Shown here: piece by piece, positions 1-4,702 of the stretch
How positions within the stretch are numbered: the first letter of the stretch is position 1
How the letters are laid out: the number at the start of each line of letters is the position of its first letter
Source: JAAYBT01 sp964404395
GTDB taxonomy: Bacteria > Bacillota > Clostridia > Acetivibrionales > DTU013
Length of the DNA: 5,349 nt
Reading direction: 5' to 3'
Assembly: GCA_964404395.1 (NCBI GenBank)
Contig: CAYOKA010000149.1
Span: 1 to 5,349 of the forward strand
Notes under the pieces: generated by a model
Told to the model about the DNA's origin: nothing
Seen by the model: the letters and a program-made list of their open reading frames with translations, nothing else
Database searches by the model: none
Program-made: the position numbers and the translations under genes

Positions 1-38
1 CCCATCGCTATAAGTATTTGTATTGAATCGCCACTCAT
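1..38 (-). CDS. N-terminus of a membrane transporter-like protein (partial; possibly sodium/solute symporter)
   Basis: Reading leftwards, an ATG at 38-36 opens a frame that stays open to the window edge and encodes MSGDSIQILIAM followed by a split Gly codon. A purine-rich ribosome binding site (GAAGGGGAG on the minus strand, 55-47) lies 8 bases before this ATG. A second in-frame ATG at 44-42 is only 2 bases from the site and is a worse start. The short polar N-terminus running straight into a hydrophobic stretch resembles the first transmembrane helix of sodium/proline (SSS family) symporters. Twelve residues are too few to prove that, so the gene is secure but the product is a guess. It is transcribed divergently from the small regulator-like gene at 391. 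Confidence 0.45.
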   Translation of the reverse strand, partial: MSGDSIQILIAM

Positions 39-64
39 ACACATAACTCCCCTTCGTTTTTTTT

Positions 65-78
65 AATGCATATGCATT
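65..78. promoter_or_regulatory. 14-bp palindrome, candidate operator
   Basis: AATGCATATGCATT is its own reverse complement and contains two overlapping-phase ATGCAT units. It lies downstream of the minus-strand promoter and just before that gene's ribosome binding site. The same ATGCAT core recurs in the palindrome at 216-227. Binding by a dimeric regulator is an inference. Confidence 0.3.
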
Positions 79-162
79 TTTCTAAATACAACACAAACCG
101 GAAGCACCCGAAAATAAAAACTCGAGGTATCCCTGCATCTGCGCTTACCTAACATGTGGCTA

Positions 163-191
163 ATTATATCAAAAGATTATCCTCTTTTAAA
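163..191 (-). promoter_or_regulatory. Promoter for the gene leaving the window at the left
   Basis: On the minus strand there is a perfect TATAAT -10 box (168-163) preceded by TG one base upstream (extended -10), and a TTTAAA -35 box (191-186, four of six consensus bases) at a 17-base spacing. Transcription would begin near 156, giving a leader of about 118 bases before the ATG at 38. The leader is long enough for post-transcriptional control, but no named element is visible in it. Confidence 0.65.
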
Positions 192-210
192 GTATAAAAT
201 GTATAGTTAT

Positions 211-240
211 TTGACATTATGCATAATTAGTCAGTATTTT
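211..240 (+). promoter_or_regulatory. Promoter for the small winged-helix gene
   Basis: A perfect TTGACA (211-216) is followed after 18 bases by TATTTT (235-240, four of six consensus bases). The predicted start is near 247, leaving a leader of about 145 bases before 391. The spacer contains the palindrome ATTATGCATAAT, so a protein bound there would block this promoter. The -35 is convincing and the -10 is mediocre. Confidence 0.45.
216..227. promoter_or_regulatory. 12-bp palindrome in promoter spacer, candidate operator
   Basis: ATTATGCATAAT is a perfect palindrome. Its first base is the last base of the TTGACA -35 box, and it fills most of the left half of the promoter spacer. That is a typical place for a repressor site. 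It shares the ATGCAT centre with 65-78. Confidence 0.3.
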
Positions 241-390
241 CACTATATTTGTATTTGCGCGTATTAAATGTTATTATCTTATAGCCGGAAAACATAGATG
301 CGGATTTGTCCGGAGGATTCTGTCAAGGCCTATTTGAGGTCAGGCTTTTGCGATTTAACCTTAATGTGATTAGCTAATGGAACTCAAAAC

Positions 391-642
391 ATGATACATC
401 GCAAAATGCCCGAGGATGAAAGGATGTGCTTAAAAATGGACAGGTTTTCAATCGTTGATATCGGTGGGAGCGCGAGGGATATTCCTTATCTGATCAGAGA
501 GCTTCGCCAAAAAGGCCTCATCGTCGCAACCGAAAAGGATGTGGGGAACGATACGGTTTATCTTACCAACAACCTATTTGCCGTGAAAAAGATTTTCGAG
601 GATTATGACGGCTTGATGCTGGATGTAATCAAGAAAAAATGA
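391..642 (+). CDS. Small winged-helix-like protein (hypothetical, possible transcription regulator)
   Basis: This 83-residue protein is not one I can name. Residues about 19-60 read as a winged helix-turn-helix. A first helix leads to SARDIPYLIRELRQKGLI, typical of a recognition helix followed by the 'LrekGlI' turn. A two-strand wing follows (VATEKDVGNDTVYLTN), then a closing helix (AVKKIFEDYD). This suggests DNA binding, but the match is by pattern only. The start is uncertain: the ATG at 391 has no good ribosome binding site, whereas the in-frame ATG at 424 (codon 12) has GAGG eight bases upstream (412-415), giving a 72-residue protein that keeps the whole domain. An ATG at 436 is also possible. 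The frame is closed upstream by TGA at 367-369. It may regulate the divergent gene or itself through the palindromes upstream. Confidence 0.6.
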   Translation: MIHRKMPEDERMCLKMDRFSIVDIGGSARDIPYLIRELRQKGLIVATEKDVGNDTVYLTNNLFAVKKIFEDYDGLMLDVIKKK

Positions 643-656
643 CTATTTCCGGGAAA

Positions 657-685
657 TTGTAAACGGGGCTGTCCAGTGCTAAAAT
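657..685 (+). promoter_or_regulatory. Promoter for the 49-residue membrane protein
   Basis: TTGTAA (657-662) and TAAAAT (680-685) are separated by 17 bases. The -10 is preceded by TG one base upstream (677-678), making it an extended -10. Transcription would start near 692, about 42 bases before the small gene. This suggests the small protein can be expressed separately from the winged-helix gene, from which no intervening terminator is evident. Confidence 0.5.
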
Positions 686-733
686 TATGACATGTAACGG
701 ACCTACTGCACTTGAATTACCTGAGGTAGATGT

Positions 734-883
734 ATGAGGTACAAACGAAAAGAATACTTCAAAAAGATGCGACATAAAAGAGCGATGGACATATTCCTCT
801 ATATGGTTGTGATGCCCTCGATAGTCATACTATTGGGGTATTTGGTTGCAACTGTATTAATATTGCCGTACATGTCACAGTGA
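734..883 (+). CDS. 49-residue single-pass membrane protein (hypothetical)
   Basis: An ATG at 734 with GAGG seven bases upstream (723-726) opens a 49-codon frame ending in TGA at 881-883. The N-terminus is strongly basic (MRYKRKEYFKKMRHKR, residues 1-16). Residues about 19-46 form one hydrophobic span (IFLYMVVMPSIVILLGYLVA and onward), and a short tail ends in YMSQ. The positive-inside rule places the N-terminus in the cytoplasm. The layout resembles the cytoplasmic tail plus membrane anchor of SPOR-like clostridial envelope proteins, but here nothing follows the anchor. It is therefore either a genuine small membrane protein or a remnant of a longer one. The good ribosome binding site, its own candidate promoter and the downstream hairpin favour a real gene. 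I do not recognise the family. Confidence 0.65.
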   Translation: MRYKRKEYFKKMRHKRAMDIFLYMVVMPSIVILLGYLVATVLILPYMSQ

Positions 884-921
884 TTTGTTCAAGATGCCTA
901 AAAAATACTTGATAAGGACTC

Positions 922-947
922 AAAATGTCATTCATAAATGACATTTT
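922..947 (+). terminator. AT-rich hairpin, possible terminator of the small membrane protein gene
   Basis: AAAATGTCATT (922-932) and AATGACATTTT (937-947) form a perfect 11-bp stem with a CATA loop, followed by a T-rich stretch. It lies 38 bases after the stop codon. The stem has only two G-C pairs, so as a terminator it would be weak. It could instead be a protein-binding inverted repeat. Confidence 0.45.
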
Positions 948-1011
948 ATTATCATTACCGATTGTATATAATAATACTAGGGTTAAGAGTTTTCCTCCTT
1001 TTTAATATTTT

Positions 1012-1043
1012 AAAAGCCGACTTAGTGGTAAGTCGGCTTTTTT
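1012..1043 (+). terminator. Strong intrinsic terminator, possibly bidirectional
   Basis: AAAAGCCGACTTA (1012-1024) pairs perfectly with TAAGTCGGCTTTT (1029-1041) around a GTGG loop, followed by more T (T run 1038-1043). The core GCCGACTTA/TAAGTCGGC is 9 bp. The flanking A and T tracts also let it work on the minus strand, so it probably served both the small plus-strand genes and the GerMN gene converging from the right. Confidence 0.88.
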
Positions 1044-1045
1044 AG

Positions 1046-1067
1046 TTATTTACTCAACTTTTCCACA
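1046..1067. repeat. Left direct repeat (TTATTTA) plus left terminal inverted repeat
   Basis: Positions 1046-1052 are the left copy of TTATTTA and 1053-1067 are the left inverted repeat. If position 1052 is counted in the inverted repeat instead, the inverted match grows to 16 bp and the direct repeat falls to 6 bp. The last nine bases (1059-1067, TTTTCCACA) are one base away from the DnaA-box consensus TTATCCACA. Confidence 0.75.
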
Positions 1068-1183
1068 TCAGCTTTTAAGTAGTGTTTTGAGGTGCTGGTA
1101 CCGACATGCTGAGGTGTGATATCACACCGCCGTCGGTAGCCTGCTGTGCAGGCAAGCGCCCAATACACTGTGGAAAAGTTGAG
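1053..1183. mobile_element. 131-bp MITE-like element with terminal inverted repeats and target-site duplication
   Basis: The element begins with CTCAACTTTTCCACA (1053-1067) and ends with its exact reverse complement (1169-1183), a 15-bp perfect terminal inverted repeat. Outside both ends lies the same 7-mer TTATTTA (1046-1052 and 1184-1190), as expected of a target-site duplication. The interior has no reading frame of useful size. Size, ends and duplication fit a non-autonomous miniature transposable element. I cannot assign it to an insertion-sequence family from the ends alone. The interior (1082-1168) is highly self-complementary, so a structured RNA or a fold-back element is an alternative. 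The right end is 17 bases from the GerMN stop codon, and the element separates that gene from the terminator at 1012-1043. Confidence 0.68.
1082..1168. other. Self-complementary core predicted to fold into a three-way junction
   Basis: Three nested helices can be drawn by hand. Helix one pairs 1082-1095 with 1156-1168: 12 pairs including one G-T, one T-T mismatch at 1086/1164 and A1090 bulged. Helix two pairs TACCGAC (1099-1105) with GTCGGTA (1132-1138) and is capped by the perfect 16-bp palindrome GGTGTGATATCACACC (1113-1128). Helix three is GCCTGC-TGT-GCAGGC (1139-1153). Together with the terminal repeats, almost the whole element is paired; the main unpaired stretch is 1068-1081. No ribozyme or riboswitch core that I know is evident on either strand. 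Confidence 0.55.
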
Positions 1184-1190
1184 TTATTTA
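1169..1190. repeat. Right terminal inverted repeat plus right direct repeat (TTATTTA)
   Basis: Positions 1169-1183 (TGTGGAAAAGTTGAG) are the exact reverse complement of 1053-1067. Positions 1184-1190 are the right copy of TTATTTA. Confidence 0.75.
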
Positions 1191-1206
1191 TTTTTCGCTG
1201 ATTATT

Positions 1207-2259
1207 TCACTTTGCAATCAAATCCTCAAATCTGGTAAAGGGCTCATCGAAAATAGCATGTGTGTAAATTTCACGCTTCTTTCCATCTATCAGGAACTGT
1301 ACCTTTTGCACTCCTTCCAGCTGTGTCAGTGTATTTACTACAGAACCGATCGCCATTCTCTCACTGGCAGTTCCTCCCGGGCTATTATCAACAAATTCAG
1401 CGGAGAAATTCACTGTACATAAGCCGTTCTTCGTAGCGGCGGACAGTAGTCTGGTGCCTTCGGGGATGGCGCTCCAAAGACTGTCCGTCCTCGGTCCGTC
1501 AATTAGTTCACGGATAACAGCAGCCTCCAGTGTTTCTCCCTCATAAATCGTCACGTCTCTTTTCTCACCTACAACATACAGTGCCTCCGAATCAGAAAAG
1601 TAAAGTGTGGCAGTCACCATTTTCCCCGGGGTTGGAGTGCCGTCATCATTGAGCACGGCAGGCTCCATATCTCCCAACGGCATCCCGCTTGGACCGACCA
1701 TATCCTCTCCGTTTATATGCAGCCGCACTTTTTCAACTCCATCTATCTGTGTGAGCGTATTGACAACAGTTAGTCTGTTCGTCACCTCTTCAAGACCGTT
1801 TGCTTGAAGAAACTCATCGGAAAAATCCACAATGGCAACCTTGTCCTTTATATCAATTCCTATAATTTCTGTACCTTCTGGGATAGGCGCTCTGAGTCCC
1901 TGAGTTTCCGGCCCTTCAGTTAGTGCAAGAATACAAGCCTTCAGTATGGCGCCATCCTCTACCTGTATGCCTCTCTCTTCCTGAATAAGGGCACTATTAT
2001 CAATTGTCGGAAAATAAAGTGTTACATTAATTGTTTTTATATTAGCAGAGCTGCTTACCTCATCACCATCTGTATCCTCCGTCGATGTGTTCTCATCAAT
2101 TGCATCCGTTCCCGTTTCCTCATTCGACATTCCCTGCTCCGACGTTAATTCGCCCTCATTTTGCTGAGTACCTTCGGCATCCTTATCCTTAAACAGACTG
2201 CAGGATGCAAATGAAAACACCAGCGCAAATAACAATGTAAATATTATTATTCTTTTCAT
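1207..2259 (-). CDS. Lipoprotein with two GerMN domains (GerM-like, sporulation/germination)
   Basis: This is a 350-residue exported lipoprotein. Residues 1-19 are a signal peptide (MKRIIIFTLLFALVFSFAS) ending in a lipobox, with Cys20 as the lipidated residue, so the protein is anchored on the outer face of the membrane. Residues about 21-73 are an acidic, Ser/Thr/Glu-rich linker, likely disordered. Two GerMN domains follow, at about 76-184 and 214-330. Each has a TLYF strand, a conserved IPEGT turn (126-130 and 265-269), a VDFS/VNFS strand (144-147, 283-286) and a VVNTLTQ helix (165-171, 308-314) before a final strand. The same lipoprotein-plus-two-GerMN layout is known for GerM of Bacillus subtilis, which takes part in sporulation and germination; equivalent function here is inferred. 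The ATG at 2259 follows GGGGAGG closely. No promoter is convincing in the 132-base gap upstream, so read-through from the ComEA-like gene is possible. Confidence 0.88.
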   Translation of the reverse strand: MKRIIIFTLLFALVFSFASCSLFKDKDAEGTQQNEGELTSEQGMSNEETGTDAIDENTSTEDTDGDEVSSSANIKTINVTLYFPTIDNSALIQEERGIQVEDGAILKACILALTEGPETQGLRAPIPEGTEIIGIDIKDKVAIVDFSDEFLQANGLEEVTNRLTVVNTLTQIDGVEKVRLHINGEDMVGPSGMPLGDMEPAVLNDDGTPTPGKMVTATLYFSDSEALYVVGEKRDVTIYEGETLEAAVIRELIDGPRTDSLWSAIPEGTRLLSAATKNGLCTVNFSAEFVDNSPGGTASERMAIGSVVNTLTQLEGVQKVQFLIDGKKREIYTHAIFDEPFTRFEDLIAK

Positions 2260-2376
2260 TTTAATCCTCCCCTTACTTCCAAACTACTTCAATATAGTTC
2301 GTGCTAAGCCGCATTTTTTCTATGTTATTTTTATGAGCTTACAAGTCTATATATATCATACTGACGAAACACAAAT

Positions 2377-2389
2377 CGGAATTGTTCCG
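2377..2389 (-). terminator. Short hairpin after the ComEA-like gene, weak terminator candidate
   Basis: On the minus strand, CGGAA and TTCCG pair around a CAA loop (2389-2377) two bases after the stop codon, followed by ATTTGTGTTT. The 5-bp stem and interrupted T tract make termination weak at best, so the GerMN gene downstream may be partly co-transcribed. The rest of the gap to the GerMN gene is AT-rich with no clear element. Confidence 0.25.
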
Positions 2390-2391
2390 CT

Positions 2392-3195
2392 TCAGTCTAC
2401 TGTAATATAATCCATGATACTCTCAAACCGTTTCTGCTTGATGCGTGGCACCTTCATAATGTCTTCAATTTTTCTAAAGCCGTCGTTCTTTTCCCTGAAT
2501 GCTATGATATCCCTTGCCGTAGCCTCTCCGATCCCGGGAAGCGTATCCAGCTCGGCAATATCTGCATTATTGATATTAACCAATCTCGGCTTGACCTCGC
2601 TTATATCCTCATCGTCCCCATCTCCGATTACGATTGCGCTGCCGCCGCTTTCCTTTACGATGACTGCATTTGCACCCTTTGCTGTTTTTTCTTCCTGCTC
2701 TGCCTCTTCCTCTGATTTTATATACAACATCACATTTTCATTGAGCCTATATACCATGTTAATATCGTCTGCATCAGCTTCCGCTGTAAGGCCGCCTGCC
2801 AGAATTACCGCATCATAAATCATTTGGCCTTTTTCGATAGTAACGATGCCCGGAGCCTTTACACCCCCCACTACATAAACCTTTATCATTTCCTTTGGTT
2901 TTACTTCATCTTCATTAAGGCCATTACTACTATCAGTACCTACTATTCCACCTACCCCGTTAATAGCTGCTGCTCCTGAGCCTTCATCACCAACCTTGTC
3001 TCCAGCTTCGCCTGTAAGCCCGATGCCAACCTGTTCTGCATTTTCAATGATATGTCCGGCTTCAATAATTATATCGCTTTTGTCTGTGAAAAAAATATAC
3101 CCCACAAGGCAGCCCAGTAATACGAGAACAGAAACGGCAATCACCACTGCCTCGGTCTTCAGCTCTATTTCTTTCCCAAATAACTGTTTTTTCAA
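2392..3195 (-). CDS. ComEA-like protein: membrane anchor, SLBB domain and helix-hairpin-helix DNA-binding domain
   Basis: This 267-residue protein has a short cytoplasmic N-terminus and a transmembrane segment at about 15-37. An extended Gly/Asp/Glu-rich linker follows (about 40-100), then an SLBB domain (about 103-160: KVYVVGGVKAPGIVTI, then the VILAGGLTAEAD turn). A second acidic linker leads to a C-terminal helix-hairpin-helix domain (about 204-265: VNINNADIAELDTLPGIGEATA). This is the architecture of ComEA, the surface DNA receptor of natural transformation in Firmicutes. It is somewhat longer than B. subtilis ComEA because of the linkers. The first hairpin has the canonical LPGIG (219-223). 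The second has VPRIKQKRF (249-257), where a GIG-type turn is expected, so DNA contact there may be altered. The start is TTG at 3195-3193, with AGGAGG six bases upstream; an upstream ATG is in another frame. No comEC or comEB is adjacent, so a role in DNA uptake is not shown by context. Confidence 0.85.
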   Translation of the reverse strand: MKKQLFGKEIELKTEAVVIAVSVLVLLGCLVGYIFFTDKSDIIIEAGHIIENAEQVGIGLTGEAGDKVGDEGSGAAAINGVGGIVGTDSSNGLNEDEVKPKEMIKVYVVGGVKAPGIVTIEKGQMIYDAVILAGGLTAEADADDINMVYRLNENVMLYIKSEEEAEQEEKTAKGANAVIVKESGGSAIVIGDGDDEDISEVKPRLVNINNADIAELDTLPGIGEATARDIIAFREKNDGFRKIEDIMKVPRIKQKRFESIMDYITVD

Positions 3196-3252
3196 AGCCT
3201 CCCTCCTCCCACATTTATATAGTTCTACCTTTTTATTACAAATTCCTTTTTT

Positions 3253-3281
3253 ATTTTAATAATAATTCTAAGTGTTTTCAA
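3253..3281 (-). promoter_or_regulatory. Promoter of the ComEA-like gene
   Basis: On the minus strand TTGAAA (3281-3276) and TAAAAT (3258-3253) are separated by exactly 17 bases, each matching five of six consensus bases. The start would be near 3246, giving a leader of about 50 bases to the TTG codon. A second pair, TTGTAA/TATAAA (3241-3236 and 3219-3214, spacer 16), would start inside the ribosome binding site and is less likely. Confidence 0.65.
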
Positions 3282-3309
3282 TTTTTTTTAACTTCTTCAT
3301 AGGTTTTTT

Positions 3310-3318
3310 TGTTATACT
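3310..3318 (+). promoter_or_regulatory. Extended -10 promoter of the carboxypeptidase gene
   Basis: TGTTATACT contains TATACT (five of six consensus bases) with TG one base upstream. No -35 box is convincing at 16-18 bases, which is acceptable for an extended -10. The start would be near 3325, about 25 bases before the ATG. I see no clear sporulation sigma-factor site, although DacF homologues are often made in the forespore. Confidence 0.5.
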
Positions 3319-3350
3319 TAATTTGTATCAATTCGCTCCGGGAGGTCTAG

Positions 3351-4637
3351 ATGAAAAGGCTGTCGATTTTTGTACTGCTGTTTATTTTATTATCTGCTAC
3401 CAGTATTGTCTCCGCACAACAACCTTCTCTGGCCGCCGGCTCCTATATTTTAATCGATGCAGAAACCGGTAGTGTGCTATGCGAAAAAAAATCAACCGAT
3501 ACACATTATCCCGCAAGTATGACAAAAATCATGACCGCCATTTTGGCTATTGAAATGGGAGACCCCGATCAAATAATGACCGCCAGCCAGTCAGCTATAG
3601 ATGGCATCGGCGTAAATGGCAGTAATATCGGTATTATCTCCGGCGAGAAGATAAGTTTGGAACATCTTTTGCAAGCTTTATTAATTACTTCCGCCAACGA
3701 AACGGCTAATATCATAGCAGAACATATCGGCGGCACCAACGAAGAATTTATATCGCTTATGAATAAAAGGGCAAAGGAGCTTGGCGCCGTGGAAACCCAT
3801 TTTGCCAACGCCTCCGGTATACATGATGCAATGCATTTTACCACCGCGGCAGACATGGCAAAATTTGCAAGATATGCCATGACACTTCCCGAATTCAGAG
3901 AAATCGTCAGTACTACGAGCTTAACACTACCTGCCACAAACAAGCATCCCACATGGCCGGTAATTCCAAATACTAATAAACTAATGCTTTCGGACAAAAG
4001 CGAACTCTATAAAATCAACGGTATAAAGACCGGTTATACCGGACCGGCAGGTCATAATCTTGTTTCATCCGCTGTGAACAGCGATGGGCTTGAATTAATT
4101 TCTGTCGTCATGGCGGTAAAGCACGAGGGTGCTTCGGAAATGGTACAGCTGTACTCTAAGGAGTTACTTGACTACGGCTTCAACAATTTTGAGAAAGTGA
4201 ATCTGCTTGAAAAGGGCAAGGTCTATAGAAATGTCAAAGTTGAAAACACTGACGACATCTACGGGCTGGATCTTATTACAACAGCTGACCTGTCCTGCGT
4301 GCTTCCAAAGGATAAGACATTGCGAAATATAAAAGAGGTTCAACACATCAGCGATACATTTTCCGCACCTGTCAATAAAGGTGATCTCATGGGTTATGTG
4401 GAGTTTTTCAAGGATGAAGTATCCATTGGCAAGATAGAACTGGTCGCTGCCAGAAACCTTGAGCACAAGCCGGAGCCCGAAACCTTGAAATCCGCTGTGA
4501 AAAAAGCCTCTGGTAATATTTATGTTAAAATCGGACTGATTGCAGTTGCCTTTATTCTGTTTATTATTCTACTTAGAATCACGCTCCGAGGTATTTCCCG
4601 TAGGGCAAATTCAAACAAGCATTCCCATTATTCCTGA
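3351..4637 (+). CDS. dacF: D-alanyl-D-alanine carboxypeptidase, PBP5/DacF type (peptidase S11)
   Basis: The enzyme removes the terminal D-Ala from peptidoglycan pentapeptides outside the membrane, limiting cross-linking. Residues 1-22 are a signal peptide, with a likely cut after SIVSA. All three active-site motifs are intact: SMTK at 56-59 (nucleophile Ser56, general base Lys59), SAN at 114-116 and KTG at 226-228. The catalytic domain spans about 25-260. A beta-rich PBP5 C-terminal domain follows at about 277-370. Residues about 393-410 are a hydrophobic membrane anchor (IGLIAVAFILFIILLRI), followed by a basic cytoplasmic tail. The 428-residue length is normal for the family. GGGAGG lies five bases before the ATG. 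The gene symbol is by similarity: DacF and DacB paralogues cannot be told apart here, and neighbouring spoIIA genes, typical of B. subtilis dacF, are absent. It is divergent from the ComEA-like gene and convergent with leuS. Confidence 0.92.
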   Translation: MKRLSIFVLLFILLSATSIVSAQQPSLAAGSYILIDAETGSVLCEKKSTDTHYPASMTKIMTAILAIEMGDPDQIMTASQSAIDGIGVNGSNIGIISGEKISLEHLLQALLITSANETANIIAEHIGGTNEEFISLMNKRAKELGAVETHFANASGIHDAMHFTTAADMAKFARYAMTLPEFREIVSTTSLTLPATNKHPTWPVIPNTNKLMLSDKSELYKINGIKTGYTGPAGHNLVSSAVNSDGLELISVVMAVKHEGASEMVQLYSKELLDYGFNNFEKVNLLEKGKVYRNVKVENTDDIYGLDLITTADLSCVLPKDKTLRNIKEVQHISDTFSAPVNKGDLMGYVEFFKDEVSIGKIELVAARNLEHKPEPETLKSAVKKASGNIYVKIGLIAVAFILFIILLRITLRGISRRANSNKHSHYS

Positions 4638-4646
4638 CAGATTACT

Positions 4647-4682
4647 AAAAAAGGCCGAAAGCTAATTGCCTCCGGCTCTTTT
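4647..4682. terminator. Bidirectional terminator between the carboxypeptidase gene and leuS
   Basis: GCCG (4654-4657) pairs with CGGC (4673-4676). The stem extends outwards through a G-T pair and A-T pairs between the A run 4647-4652 and the T-rich 4677-4682, with one mismatch. On the minus strand the hairpin is followed by six T, a good terminator for leuS. On the plus strand it is followed by CTCTTTTCTTT, adequate for the carboxypeptidase gene, whose stop codon is 9 bases upstream of the A run. Confidence 0.7.
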
Positions 4683-4702
4683 CTTTAGTCGCCTTATTAC
4701 TA

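Larger units (their letters stand above)
39..390. other. Gene-poor divergent regulatory region
   Basis: These 352 bases separate two divergent genes. They hold a minus-strand promoter (163-191), a plus-strand promoter (211-240), two perfect ATGCAT-centred palindromes (65-78 and 216-227) and long leaders on both sides. The plus-strand leader (about 247-390) contains a small CGGA-TTTG-TCCG hairpin at 301-312 and a weak GCCT/AGGC hairpin at 328-345 followed by TTTT. It also contains a 23-codon ATG frame (298-369) without a convincing ribosome binding site. I recognise no known riboswitch or T-box here. Confidence 0.6.

Noticed and set aside
64..155. 30-codon minus-strand frame from an ATG at 155 to a TAA at 66-64
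   Set aside because: It has no ribosome binding site, and its ATG would sit at the predicted transcription start. The peptide has no recognisable character.
645..657. Inverted repeat ATTTCC-G-GGAAAT just after the winged-helix gene
   Set aside because: The single-base gap cannot form a real hairpin loop with the full stem, and no T run follows, so it is not called a terminator.
963..975. TATAAT-like sequence upstream of the strong terminator
   Set aside because: It has no -35 box at a suitable distance and would only transcribe into the terminator at 1012. The region is simply AT-rich.
986..1008. AAAGGAGGAAAA ribosome-binding-site-like run on the minus strand
   Set aside because: No ATG, GTG or TTG follows at a usable distance, so it is not a gene start.
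1046..1190. Hammerhead, twister or other self-cleaving ribozyme within the element
   Set aside because: I looked on both strands for a hammerhead-type CTGANGA/GAAA core and for patterns remembered from other ribozyme classes and found none complete. The structure is reported only as an unassigned fold.
1607..1807. 66-codon plus-strand frame inside the GerMN gene, and a similar 72-codon one inside leuS (4860-5078)
   Set aside because: They are antisense shadows of well-supported genes, with no initiation signals.
2414..2818. 134-codon plus-strand frame opposite the ComEA-like gene, and another of 87 codons at 2996-3259
   Set aside because: Both are antisense to a gene with clear domains. Their Ser/Ile/Pro-rich low-complexity composition is what reverse translation of Gly/Asp/Glu-rich linkers gives. 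No ribosome binding site was found.
3272..3472. 66-codon plus-strand frame overlapping the carboxypeptidase start
   Set aside because: It starts upstream of the promoter's predicted transcript start and overlaps the signal-peptide codons in another frame. It has no ribosome binding site.
3569..3997. 142-codon minus-strand frame, and another of 100 codons at 4164-4466
   Set aside because: They lie opposite the carboxypeptidase gene, whose catalytic motifs are intact. They have no own promoter or ribosome binding site and no recognisable domain.
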